Notes: generated from the sequence alone by a model not told the origin. Shown: positions 10,341-21,984, counted from the first letter of the stretch. The stretch: DNA of 64,000 bases from Riptortus pedestris (GCA_019009955.1 CM032232.1:137628501-137692500); one strand, 5' to 3'. Translations and numbers: made by a program.

Positions 10341-11222
10341 ATATACAAACTACCTCAGAAACCCGGCTTCGTTCGGGAATTCAATTGAGGCTGAATGGTG
10401 ATGGTATTTTTTTGGCAAGGCTTTACTTTGCACAATGTTTTGAAATTTACCAGTCCCAGTGTTTAGGGTTAATACCCGTCGTTTCTGTGGATTTGTTAAT
10501 AACAAAATTATTTTTTTATGTAAGACTTCACTGTCCACCATATTGTCATATTTCCCGTTTCCTGTACATTATGCATAGATTTCAATTATTAGGGACAAAA
10601 TATTAATATACATTTGAATTATTTTTTCCAGGTGAGGTACCCGGTAGTTCTTATTGAAAGGAATTGTTGTGCAAATTTCTCTAAATAACAAAATAAACAT
10701 TTGTTATATGCATATTTTTGGAAAAACCAATAGGAAACGAAATACCGCTATTTTTAATTGCAGGCCTCTTTACATCCCCCACTCCTGGCCGTCCTTAGAA
10801 ATGTTGGTATGGCTTGTTGTAATGAAGGCGTTACTGCTAATACACATATCGAGTTTTATTTAGTTCGGTTGAGTCTTTTGTGCCAAATAAAATTGTTGAC
10901 TCCCGCTATAATGTTTAGCGTATATCTAGTTTATAATTTGGTATACAACAAAAGTGTATATCACAAAAGTTACTCTAAATAACAAAATAAACAACTTTTA
11001 TTATGTGCATAATTGCCGAAAATTCAATAGGAAACGAAATATTGCTATTTTTAATTTCAGGCCTCGCTTATAACCCTCACTCCTGTTCGCCTCAGAGAAT
11101 ATTAATATAGCCTAAAGTCTAAGTTGGGCTAGTAGTAATATACATACTAAGTTTCATAAAATTCGGTTTAGCCGTTTATGCGTGAAAAGGTAACAAACAA
11201 ACAAACAAATCAACTAATAACA
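10341..11222 (-). repeat. Family B copy, interrupted by a family A insertion
   Basis: It begins with a diverged CTAG end and hairpin (ACCCGGCTTCGTTCGGG), carries two monomers, and runs to 'gaaaaggtaacaaacaaac'. It is then interrupted by the A copy at 11228. The last 30 bp of B reappear at 12199-12228. Confidence 0.85.
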
Positions 11223-11227
11223 AAAAA

Positions 11228-12198
11228 GTCCGTCACGCAGGGGCTGCGTAAACTAAGCAGATTTCCCTCGTGAAGTTTAGTAATAGATAAATATACATAC
11301 TGCTAACACAACACCGTGAATAAATACAAACGGAAATAAGAAATGTTTCATCCAATTTCAATAGCCTGCCGACAGGAAGCGTTAGGTTAGAAATGTAAAC
11401 AAACGGGTCCCGCCTCACACCGGAAAGAAAAACAATTACTGAAATATATCAGAATATAACACATTAATTTTATTGAGAACTATTTACTATATCTAGTACT
11501 GTAATTAATAAAGAGTAAGAATAATTGTTATCTCAATCAATAAAATTTTAGTAGTCCAAAACTTTAAGATGGGGGGGGGGGAGTCACCAGTGCATATTTG
11601 CATGTATCTCGTATAATAAAGGTCTCTTGAATACAATTTTTGGTATTTAAACTTCCAATAATGTGATTTATTATGTATCAGAGTATTGTTTACGTAACAT
11701 GAGTAGAAGTGGCGATTTGGTGAAAACTGAAAAATGCAAATATCTCGGTTAATATTCAAGATATAGAATAAATTTATATAACAATATTTATAGTAAATTT
11801 AATTTGTAATAAGATTGATTTTGTATAATTTTTCGATCCGACGTATAGTAACGGAGATATTTCGATTTTTCGAAAATCCTCCCCTCTAAACCCCCCCTCC
11901 CACTGGTCCGATTTCAGCTGTTAACGAACTTGATCTTTCTTTTTACATAACACGCTTAAATATGAAGTTTGGTAAGGATTAAACAATAATTGCGACCGCT
12001 AGAGCGGTAACAGACAAATATATAGATAGATAGATAGATATATAGATATATATATATAGAGATATATATATACAGTTTTGAACGGACCTCATTTTCGTCA
12101 TCTACTAGGTAGGATCGATGGACATTTGATGAAAAATGTCGAAAATTCCGTCATGAGTACAACCTCAATAGCTGATTTCGCTTAAGGGAAATCTGCTA
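11228..12198 (+). repeat. Family A copy, full length
   Basis: It runs from AGTCCGTCACGCAGGGGCTG to 'gaaatctgctaaa' with GATA/TA microsatellite at 12019-12071 and a C-tract block (about 11880-11903). It lies inside a family B copy, so it inserted later. The right hairpin has one mismatch ('tttcgcttaagggaaa'). Confidence 0.93.
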
Positions 12199-12224
12199 AA
12201 AATCAATGTACAGACAGAGGTTAC

Positions 12225-12228
<4 letters not shown>
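12199..12228 (-). repeat. Family B 5'-terminal remnant
   Basis: 'atcaatgtacagacagagg' then 'ttacaatt' is the reverse complement of the family B start. It is the continuation of the copy split by the A insertion. Confidence 0.85.

Positions 12229-12279
<51 letters not shown>
12229..12279. repeat. (TA)n microsatellite
   Basis: A TA run flanked on both sides by family B starts in opposite orientation. Confidence 0.97.
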
Positions 12280-12284
<5 letters not shown>

Positions 12285-13705
12285 GTAACCTCTGTATGTA
12301 CATTGATTTTTTTCGCGAAATTTCACGATAACCTTTCTTATCACATGTCATAGACACCATAACTGCATTTTGTTTCTTTGGTGTCTGTTTGTTTGTTTGT
12401 TTGTTACCTTTTCACGCATAAACGGCTGAACCGAATTTTATGAAACTTGGTATGTATATTACTACTAACCCAACTTAGACTTTAGGTTATATTAATATCC
12501 TCTGGGATGAACAGGAGTGTTGGTTATAAGGGAAGCCAGAAATTAAAAATAGCGATATTTCGTTTCCTCTTGGTTTTTCGGCATACACTTTTTTCGTGTA
12601 CCAAATTATAAACGAGATATAGGTACGCTAAAACCTATAGCGGAAGTGAACAATTTTATTTGGGACAAAAGACCCCACCGAAATAAATAAAACTCGGTAT
12701 GTATATTAGAACTAACGCTTTCATTATAACAAGCCTTTACCAACATTTCTAGGGACGGGCAGGAGTGGGGTTATAAGGGAAGCCAGCAATTAAAAATAGC
12801 GGTATTTCGTTTCCTCTTGGTTTATCGTCAAATATGAACATAACAAAAGTTGTTTATTTTATTATTTAGAGTAACTTATGCTATATACACGTTTTTCGTA
12901 TACCGAATTATAAACGAGATATATACGCTAAAACCTACAGAGGAAGAGAACAATTTTATTTGGGACAAAAGACCCAACCGAAATGAATAAAACTCGGTAT
13001 GTGTATTAGCACTAATGCTTTCATTATAACATGCCATACCAACATTTCTAGGGACGGGCAGGACTGGGGGTTGTAGGGGAGGCCTGAATTTAAATATAGC
13101 GGTATTTCGTTTTCTATTCGTTTTTCGGCAAATATGAACATAACAAAAGTTGTTTATTTTGTTATTTAGAGTAACTTTTTTCATATTAATTTTTGTCTTT
13201 TAACAAAGTATAAACGAGATATACACTATAATCTAAAGCGGGGGTCAACTATTTCATTGGGCGCTAACGATTAAATCGAACTTAAAAAAACTTGGTATGT
13301 CAATTAGCATTGATTCTTCCATGGTTATAAGCTATATTAAAATTTTTAGGTTAGAACGGGAGTGGGGGTTATAAGGGAGACCTGAAATAAAAATTCGCGA
13401 TATTTCATTGTCTATTTGTTTTTCGACAAACATGCACATAACAAAAGTTGTTTACTTTGTTATTTAGATTAACTTTTGTTTTATACATTTCTCCTGTCTG
13501 GAGCAAGTAATTTGCGTAGAAATATTGATATGCTCAAAAACTCTTTCCAATATACATTGCGAGGTACCTCACCTGGAAAAAATTAATTCAAATCTATGTT
13601 TATATTTTCTTCTTAATAATTCAAATCTGTGCATAATGCACAGGAGACGGGAAATATGACCATATGGGGGACAATGAAGTGTTACATAAAAAAATTAATT
13701 TAATT
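12280..13705 (+). repeat. Family B copy with tandem monomers
   Basis: It starts AAATTGTAACCTCTGTATG and holds four monomer-like units. The 'gacgggcaggagtgggg'-type landmark recurs near 12505, 12755, 13055 and 13355. It ends without the hairpin/CTAG terminus, joining family A sequence. The open frame at 13184-12876 (-) is a monomer shadow. Confidence 0.87.
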
Positions 13706-14480
13706 ATTAATGGCTGAAATCGAAACAGTGGGAAGAGTGGTTTAGAGGGGGAATTTCGAAATTTCTCCTTTACTATACGTCAGAGTGAAACATTGTATCA
13801 ATCTTATGGCAAATTGGAAGATCTATAAAAGTTGTTCTATACATATTTTCGACTTTCAGTAATCCCCCACTCCTACTCATGTCATATTCATAATAACCTG
13901 TTATATGACATCATTCCAACAAGTGTCTGCTAACGATCTAGCGGTCGCAACTTCGTACTAATGCACAACACGATATTTAGTCGGAAATCTGAGGGGAGGG
14001 GGGGGGGTGATTTAGAAGGGGAATTCGGAAATATCTCCGTCGTTATACGTCTGATCGAAATAGTGTAATGACGCTATCTTATCGAAAATTTTGTATAAAG
14101 GTTATATAATAAAGGTATTTTCGATATCAAGAATATTAACCGAAACATCTGGATTTATCTGTTTTCAGTAAACCCCCACGCATGTCACATCAACAATAAT
14201 CTGTTATATCATATCTTATATTATAAGTCAGAACGTTAAATAATTGTATAAACAATCTATTTAAACTATTGATGATTTACAATTGTTGGCCTACTCCTTT
14301 TTTCATAACTCAAGTATTAAGCGAGTTATATGAACTTCAGTTCTCAGCCTTTAGTATCCCCGCCTCCTTTTATTCATCGGGTATTTACATAGAAATAAAG
14401 AGTATGTCATGAGATGAGATCAATAGGGTGTTATCGAGTGTTTGGGAAATCTGCTTAGTTTACGCAGCTCCTGCGTAACT
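13706..14480 (-). repeat. Two fused family A fragments
   Basis: Two successive 'ggctgaaatcg..gtttaga' interiors occur (13706-13920 and 13921-14480). The second ends 'ggaaatctgcttagtttacg' with a diverged hairpin. Confidence 0.75.
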
Positions 14481-14690
14481 GTTCCTCGCATATTTCGGTA
14501 TTGATATTGTTCTGAAATTTCAACTTGTGTATGTAATTATTTTTCTTTGTTTTATGATTCCATTTACTAAATAAAAACATGTTTTTTGGAAAATTATCAA
14601 CGAAGCTAATGAAAATCATTCCCGTCATAATATACTTAATTCATTTATTTTAATAACTGTCTTACTTTAAATGACTAAAGAAAAAAAAAA
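14481..14690. other. Unassigned AT-rich sequence
   Basis: No supported feature. Confidence 0.4.
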
Positions 14691-15151
14691 AGTCCGTCAC
14701 GCAGGGGCTGCGTAAACTAAGCAGATTTCCCCCGTGAAGTTATACAATAGAGAAATCTCCATACGAGACAGTACAGTTACGGCAAAGGGCCGAACTAGCT
14801 TTTGGCGGGAAATTCAAAAATCCGTTATCGGCCCAAATTTAATAAAAATGCAAATATCTCGGTTAATATTCAAGATAGGGAATAAATGTATATAACAATA
14901 TTTATAGTAAATTTAATTTTCAATAAGATGTTTCTGTACAATTTTTCGATGCGACGTATAGTAACGGTGATATTTCGAATTTTCGAAAATCCTCCCCTCT
15001 AAACCCCCCCTCCCACTGGTCCGATTTCAGCCGTTAACGAACTTGATCTTTCTTTTTACATAAAACGATTAAATATCGAGTTTGGTAACGATCAAACAAT
15101 AATTGCGACCGCTAGAGCGGTAACAGACAAATATATAGATAGATAGATAGA

Positions 15152-15203
<52 letters not shown>

Positions 15204-15341
15204 TATATATATACAGTTTTGAACGGACCTCATTTTCGTCATCTACTAGGTAGGATCGATGGACATTTGAAGAAAAATTTCGAAAATTCCGTCATGAGTA
15301 CAACCTCAATAGCTGATTTCCCTTAAGGGAAATCTGCTAAA
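14691..15341 (+). repeat. Family A copy, full length
   Basis: Intact AGTCCGTCACGC start, C-tract block (about 14993-15014), ACCGCTCTAGCGGT palindrome, GATA/TA microsatellite (about 15130-15213), and a perfect GATTTCCCTTAAGGGAAATC hairpin followed by TGCTAAAA. A good reference copy. Confidence 0.95.
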
Positions 15342-16059
15342 AAACATTTGTTTTCGAATATACTCTCAAGTTTAAGTAACATATTAATTTTAAGGCATTA
15401 AAAAGTATTTGTTTTATGAAAGAATATGAACAATATATTTTTTTTTTCTAAAACAGGGTCTTATCAATATTTAGTTTCAATAAACAATAAACATAGATCG
15501 GTTTACAGCGGTGAAGTATGTTAATCTGGGGGTATATCCTCTTGATAAGAAGCTATTGTGTGTTTAAGGGTTGTGGAGGATGCTCGAGTAAGCTTATAGG
15601 GTTCTTTGTTAAATCAATCAAATATTTACTTTGAAGTTTGCGCGTCTCACACACACCCACAGGAATCCCAAATCCCCCCTTCAAACTTGAATTTAATACA
15701 ACAGGGGGTTCAAGAGGTAATTTATATTTGGTAAGGTAAAATCTTTTCCCCCTCAAACACATGAGTTTGAATGAAATTGGCTAATAAAGTATAAATTTCC
15801 ACTTACATAAGGGTGTTTAATGGCTTTTACGGCTAAAAAGTATTCACGGATGGCGAATTATACAAATTGCATGACTATATTTAAACCTTTTAATTAAAAT
15901 GTTATTTATAAATTAGGTACTACTTTATAAATTATTGAGTTTATGTATTCATAAATTGGTAAATAAATTACTAAAAGTAGAGTTTTTCTATAAATATTCT
16001 TTCTCATTTTTTGGTAATTGACCACTATTATTATATATCATATTTCTTTTCAAGTTATC

Positions 16060-16062
<3 letters not shown>
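15342..16062. other. Repeat-poor AT-rich sequence
   Basis: No family blocks are seen. A 69-residue minus-strand frame (15762-15553) shows no recognisable motif. Confidence 0.5.
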
Positions 16063-16111
<49 letters not shown>

Positions 16112-16127
16112 GCACACACACACACAC
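16063..16127. repeat. (TA)n then (CA)n microsatellite
   Basis: The compound run ends exactly at the CAGGGTG terminus of the next element. Confidence 0.95.
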
Positions 16128-16989
16128 AGGGTGCCCCAACTTCCCTTGCTACTCCCCTTACAATCTCCAATTATTTTTATACAAAGCCGAGACTTGATGT
16201 GACAATATAGTGAGTGACACCTGAAGAATCTTTTCAGCCCATATTCAACCTCGTAACCTTCTCCAGTACTTCTCCAGCGACCATTACTGAGGAATTTCCA
16301 ATGCACTACCCTAATTAATATAGCGGATTCTTGTAGAAAATCAAATTCTAAAATGAGTTTATATCGGTGAAATTGTCTATTTGATCCATCCTTTAGCCGT
16401 AAAATGCATAAATCTTTCTTTCAGTTGCAATTTATTGATGAATGCTGGTACATAAAAGTTGTAGTCAACAAAATAATCGTTGAAACAAATCTACGGGGAA
16501 AGGAATGGATTCTGAAATTTAAAAAAAAAAGTATTTAAACGAAATAACCCAAAAGTATTCTTGAATGAATCCAAAAAAATGTTTACTTCTAAAAACTTTC
16601 TTAGAATTAATTGATTACAAATTAATTACATAGTAATTATCTGTAAAATGAATACATTTTTCCATCTGAACCTTATCGTGTAAAAAAAACGGTGCAATAT
16701 CTTCCAGGGAAGAATCATCGCCCCACATTTTTTTGATAAAACATTAAATGTTACTGTCCGCTTCCTAAATAAAGAATTTCTAAATTAAATAGAAGACATA
16801 GCCTTGATCTCCTTCCAACTTCTCAATCACTACTCGATCAACAATAAGAGAAATGTTTCGCCATCGCAATATTTGTCGCAGCTTGCACATTGAGTGGCCA
16901 CCCAGGTCGCCCGATCTGAGACTCTGTAGTCATTTTGTTGACTACAACGTTTATGTCACAACAGTTTTCAGGGAAGTTGGAACACCCTG
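16127..16989 (+). mobile_element. Tc1/mariner-like element, internally deleted
   Basis: The left end CAGGGTGCCCCAACTTCCCT and right end (reverse complement CAGGGTGTTCCAACTTCCCT) form terminal inverted repeats of about 20 bp around 863 bp. No clear TA duplication survives, because the left flank is a CA run and the right flank is TGTATA. The interior holds only a transposase scrap. Confidence 0.75.
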
Positions 16990-16990
16990 T
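16886..16990 (+). pseudogene. Tc1/mariner transposase C-terminal relic
   Basis: Plus-strand frame reads HIEWPPRSPDLRLCSHFVDY. The WPPRSPDL segment is the hallmark just before the last catalytic Asp of many insect Tc1/mariner transposases. Here the Asp position is lost (RLCSHF where a PxD is expected) and the frame runs directly into the terminal repeat, so it is inactive. Confidence 0.65.
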
Positions 16991-17040
16991 GTATATAAAG
17001 CCGTAAGGTCGGAAAAACCATAATTTCTTCATACAACCAT

Positions 17041-17085
17041 TTATGGATCAGACAAAAATTGCGACCGCTAGAGTCTTAACAGACT
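17041..17085 (+). repeat. Family A internal fragment
   Basis: 'aaaaattgcgaccgctagag' block, broken at the microsatellite position. Confidence 0.7.
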
Positions 17086-17629
17086 AATTGTTGGTGATAA
17101 AGTGATGCTACTTCTTTCCCGCCCTTAGGGCGAATAGCAACGATTTGGGATTGAACAGTAACCACTTAACGTTTTGTCTGACACTCAGCAATAGTTCATC
17201 GATTGTCTAGAAAGCTGTACAGTCTAATGAAAGTAAAAAACCAGACAGCCTTGCATTGAATAACATTCACACTCATTATTCTGTCTAAATATTTCCCTGG
17301 CAATGCTACCTCAGTAATGGTTCTTAATAACTACGAATGATTGTAATCAACGATTATGATTAATATTGTCCACGATATTTACGACAGTGCAGACAGTCTG
17401 GTCAAGAATACTTTTTTTTTTTATATTTAATCTTCAGGGCTAAAAAAGTCTATAAGTTCGCTTTATTTGCCGAATATTCAGGCCTGTGGCTTAAAAACGG
17501 TGAAAGGGAAATCTAAAAATATTGTGGTCATAAAAGCCTTGCCCAACATAAATACCGTCGTCATTCTGCCCCTAATGATTTCCCGAGAGAAGCCGGGAAC
17601 CTTAGCTATTAATAATAAATACACACGCA
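17086..17629. other. Unassigned sequence lying between two parts of a family A copy
   Basis: About 545 bp replaces the microsatellite between the A fragments at 17041-17085 and 17630-17749. No terminal repeats or coding signal recognised. Confidence 0.45.
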
Positions 17630-17749
17630 TAAAATTTTGAACGGACCTAATTTTCGTCATCTCCTAGATACGTTCGAAATGTTTTAAAAATCTCATCATG
17701 AGTAAGTACAACCTCATTGGTTGATTTACCCTAAGGGAAATCTGCTAAA
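17630..17749 (+). repeat. Family A terminal fragment
   Basis: 'ttttgaacggacctaatttt' to 'ccctaagggaaatctgctaa', the TGCTAAA-side end. Confidence 0.8.
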
Positions 17750-18944
17750 CATCGCAGTACACAACCTAAACTCAAATGGACCACAACATGCACCAAACAA
17801 ATCAAACTTCAGCTAGAAAAAATTAACATGAAAATAACTGATACTAAACACTATTAAAAATTGACCAAAAAATCTACAACTGGGACGTTTGATCTGCGAT
17901 TAAGCTCCAAACAGCAATCAAATGGACAGAAGAAATACGAACCCTAAATAAGAAAAATTATTGGGGAAATTAAATGAACAACAGATCATAAAATGATCAA
18001 TGAAATCATACTACCTCTTCGTGGGATATTCTATTTTCTATAAATAATAAAAAATGAATTTATAAAATCAGAAATATAATTCTATATATCATTAAAACAT
18101 TTAAGTGTGTTTCACGATAAAAAATGTAACTCAATAAATCCATTACTGTAATAGATACACTTTACTTCATTACTGTAAGTAGTTAGATTTATAAATTATA
18201 TTTTTATCGTTAACCACTTATAAATGTTTTGTTGAATCATAAGAAATATTCATTACAATAAACACCAGGGACAGATATTAATATAAAAAGATTCATTGTT
18301 AAATGGCCTTTAAGAAAATAAAATGATGATATAATTAGCACACAAATTAAAAGGCATTATCTCCCTCGAAATTATTCCCTCATTATTTATATGATTCTTA
18401 TTCGGGGGAAATGAGGCTATAAGTGTAAAAAGTCACACCTTGTTAAAATGCGGTCAGAAATTTTAAGGGTAAGAAGTAATGGCAAAGACTTTCATTAAGG
18501 CTAAATTGCTGTAAGTAAATGATAAATTCTTACAAAAGGAGCAATAAATTCGAGGAGGAACTGGAAATGGAGAGAAAAGGAAAAACTCCAAAGCAGCAGA
18601 ACCTCCATGAATCAGGGGGGAAGGAGCGGAGGTCATTAACTCCGTCTCATGCTCCTTTATTTATTAAATGCTTCACATTTTAAATTTTAAAACGGGGCCC
18701 CCAATTTAAATCTGCATTTTCGTAAATGAGCAATTTTATTAGGTTTAATGGGCTACAGGGACATCCATTACCGTAATTGGGTGTTTCGCATCGAAATTCC
18801 TAATGTAATTTCTAGGATTCAGAAAGAACATTACGATACACTACTTTCTTGCAGGAAATATTGTCTAAGGGCTTCGTTAACTGGAAAACAATTTTCACTG
18901 TTTCGTTTTGCAGAGCATGGGAATATCAGATCCTTATGACTATT
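17750..18944. other. Repeat-poor sequence
   Basis: No A or B blocks. 18560-18900 is less AT-rich and of higher complexity, and holds a 63-residue plus-strand frame (18748-18939). No splice-bounded exon or known motif is evident. It could be unique intronic or regulatory DNA. Confidence 0.45.
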
Positions 18945-20137
18945 CTCTGGCTCAAGAGGCAATTCTGTCTTGAGACCATTCTGATTTCAGATCATTCTGG
19001 CTAGAGACCATTCTGCCTTGATACCAATCTACCTTGAGAGTATTCCACCGGTGACCATTCCAGCTTGAAACATTCTGGCTAGAGACCATTCTGCCTTGAT
19101 ACCAATCTACCTTGAGAGTATTCCACCGGTGACCATTCCTGCTTGAAACATTCTGGCTAGAGACCATTCTGCCTTGATACCAATCTACCTTGAGAGTATT
19201 CCACCGGTGACCATTCCAGCTTGAAACATTCTGGCTTGAGACCATTTTCACATGAGACAATTTCTAATTATTCTGGCATAAGACCGTTCTGGCTGAGGAC
19301 TATTTGACTTTGACCATTATGATTTAGGACTATTCTGGCTTCAGGACGTTCTATTCTGGCTTCTAGACCGTTCTGGCTTGAGACCCATCAAGCTGGAGAT
19401 TATTCTGGCATGAGATCGTTCTGGCAAAAACCCGTTCTAGCTTGAGACCCTTACAGCTTGAAACCAATCTGGTTTGAGACCTTCCTAACATAAGAAATTC
19501 GGACTTGAAACCGTTCTGGCTTGAGACTATTTGACTTAGACCATTCCAGGTGCGGGCCGTTCAGCTAAAGACCGTTGTGGCTTCCGACCCTTCACCCTTG
19601 AGATTCTTCTAACATGATATGGTTCTAGCTAAAGACGGTTCTGGTTTGCGACCCATCAAGCTGGAGATTATTCTGGCATGAGACCGTTCTGACTTAAGAC
19701 AAATCCCCTTTGAGACTATTCTAACTGAGACCATTACAGCTTGAAACCACTCTGGCTTGAGACCTTTCCACCATAAGAAAGTCGGACTTTAAACCGTTCT
19801 GGCTTGAGACTATTTAACTTAAAAGATTCTGACTTCAGGCCATTATTGGTTCGTGACGTTCAGCTAAAGACCGTTGTGGTTTGCGACCCTTCACCCTTGA
19901 GATTCTACTAACATGAGACCGTTCTGGCTTGATTCTTTTCTAACTTGAGATTATTATGACATGAGACTGTTCTGGATTGAGGCCAACCCACTTTATGATC
20001 TATTTCACCTGACACCATTCCAGCTTGAAACATTTCTGGCATGAGGCTGTTCTAGCTTGTAACCATTTTGGCTTCAGACCATTCCGGTTTGAGTTCGTTC
20101 TGGCTGGCGACCATTCTGGTTTGAGACCATTCAAGCG
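18945..20137. repeat. Degenerate 16-bp minisatellite with 78-bp higher-order unit
   Basis: The base unit is close to ATTCTGGCTTGAGACC. Between about 19000 and 19240 five variant units (16+16+16+15+15) form a 78-bp block repeated about three times almost identically. The rest is single-unit variants. The minus-strand frame at 19260-18952 encodes a 26-residue repeat only because 78 is divisible by 3. Confidence 0.93.
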
Positions 20138-20576
20138 TCTTTATCTGCGTCCCCAAAATTACTGTCCGCAATTATCATCAACTCAGTATTTAAACGTGGA
20201 ATACTAGACTTACCCTGGACAATCAATCTCACCGAACCGTCAAGAATTGACCTCGTATTTCTCTTGCAAATATTTCATATCATTATCCAAGGGTGATAGA
20301 TATGATTCCAATGGAATTTAAATCGAGGTTAGTTTATGTTATGAGGTTGGTTTAATGGTTTATTTTAATTTCCAACGCGTTTCGAGGTTTCTAGCTCCTC
20401 ATCAAGGGGTTAATTTCACTCTAACTTTTATGTACAGCATCCACTTGCTAAACCAGCATTGTCAAATTTTGTTCACTTAAACCACTAGCATTCAAAACTA
20501 GCTTTCATGAAAACTACATCTACATTGGTTGCATATAAACAGGTCAATGATTAAGAAGAGTTGAATTAAGTTAAAC
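20138..20576. other. Unassigned sequence flanking a hammerhead-like motif
   Basis: No A or B blocks. It contains the motif listed at 20372-20409. Confidence 0.45.
20372..20409 (-). ncRNA. Degenerate hammerhead-like motif
   Basis: Minus strand: CCCCU, then UGAUGA (first core C is U), then GAGG/CCUC pairing, GAAA, and the palindromic ACGCGU as short stem III, then U and GG. Core base C3 is lost, so it is probably inactive. Confidence 0.35.
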
Positions 20577-20643
20577 AGATGGATATTTGAAGAAATACTG
20601 AGTACAACCTCAATAGCTAATTTTCCTTAATGGAAATCTGCTA
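20577..20643 (+). repeat. Family A terminal fragment
   Basis: 'gagtacaacctcaatagct' and a diverged hairpin ending 'ggaaatctgctaaaa'. Confidence 0.75.
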
Positions 20644-20649
20644 AAAAAA

Positions 20650-20880
20650 AAAGTACGTCAGTGGCTGCGTAAACTAAGCAGATTTCCGAACATGGATGAC
20701 ATATATTGTTGTCTTCTCATCTCTCCATCTGGTCACTATTTCTCTAGTAGTAAGAAGCTTTTAACAGATTTTGGAATGGAGTCAGTACTTATAGTGAAAA
20801 TAAGATGATTATAAGTAGGGGCCTACTATGGCTGGACAAAAAATATATATATCTCGATTAATATTCTTGGAGAAGAAAAA
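20650..20880 (+). repeat. Family A subfamily copy, AGTCCG-side half
   Basis: Starts 'agtacgtcagtggctgcgt'. The interior matches 9992-10215 in reverse ('ggaatggagtcagtactta'). Confidence 0.75.
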
Positions 20881-20934
20881 AAAATTAATAACAATTGTAG
20901 AAAGTTAAATTTCCAAAAGCACTGGTTATATAAA

Positions 20935-21215
20935 CTATTTCACTCCAAATCATATTAAATGAGATAATTCAAATTTTTAGTCAATGAAATATTGTGTAGT
21001 ATTGGCGATTCTACTTTGGAGGAAATAACATAATTAACATTTAGGATTTTTTTTTAATTGGTACAAAGCAATAATTATTTATTAACAGTTTAGTCCGTTC
21101 TTTATATCAATAAAATACAAGATAAAATGAGTTGGGCGGCGAAACCAGAATAAATAAATTAGAAGCTTTTCCACTGAGATTGTTGATAGGATTTTCGTGA
21201 ATATGCCAAACACAG
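20935..21215 (-). repeat. Dispersed repeat C, copy 2
   Basis: Inverted relative to 9094-9368 and diverged, with small indels. Confidence 0.75.
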
Positions 21216-21984
21216 AATTAACTAGCCAATGCTATTAATGAAATCAGAAAGGTAGTTTTGAACGTTGGTGGAAAAAGTGGACAAAATTTAACAATGCAGG
21301 TTAGGAAGTGGATATTAAAGAAGTTAGATAAAAAGGAACCCCTTGATAAGGAGCAAGATAGTTTGAAACGTTTTGGGGATTGTAAAAAAAAAAAGAAGAT
21401 TTTTAGGGAAGAAAAGATGTTTTTCATAGTTGAAAAAGTATGCCTACTTTTTTCAAACTATATATTACATATATGAATATATTACATATATTTTGGAATA
21501 AAAACAAAGTATATTTATTCACTTAAACAGTTGTAATAAAGGAGATATAAGTTTTCCTCCAGTTATACTAATAGAAATGGCTCCCAGAGGCTCACTGTAG
21601 CAAATCCGCGATACAAATCAGTGGTAATTATCTAAGATATCCTATAATCCGGGGGAGGGTTTTTCGGATGATCCGGGACTAGTGGGATATCCAGCCCATC
21701 CAGCTTAAATCCAAATGAGCCACTCCAGGCCGCTGGAAATGACGCCCATTTATTCCAGGAGACTCCTCTCCAGCCGCAATCAGCGGGTAAGCCGCCATGT
21801 AAATGGCATCTTCTGTTAGCATTTACACACAGTTAAGGCACGTCTATTTCAAACAGGCGACACTAAATGAGTTCAGAGACAAAATACAGAGTGCAAGAGT
21901 TTTCCATATATTAAACTGATGTAACTCATGGGCAGGAATTCGGGAGTTTATAGAAACACTATTTATTCTTCGTTCGCTAAAAAA
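21216..21984. other. Repeat-poor sequence with a GC-richer core
   Basis: 21590-21850 stands out by higher GC and complexity, with 'ggtaattatctaagat' and 'ataatccggg'-type sites. It has no open frame or splice-bounded exon I can support. It may be a conserved non-coding element. Confidence 0.4.

Noticed and set aside
17430..17450. Additional hammerhead core at 'atcttcaggg' (minus CCCUGAAGAU)
   Set aside because: No GAAA and no stem II follow; only poly-A-rich sequence.
18952..19260. Protein with 26-residue repeats (minus strand)
   Set aside because: The periodicity is that of the 78-bp minisatellite block. There is no start context, splice signal or continuation, and the rest of the array is not in frame.
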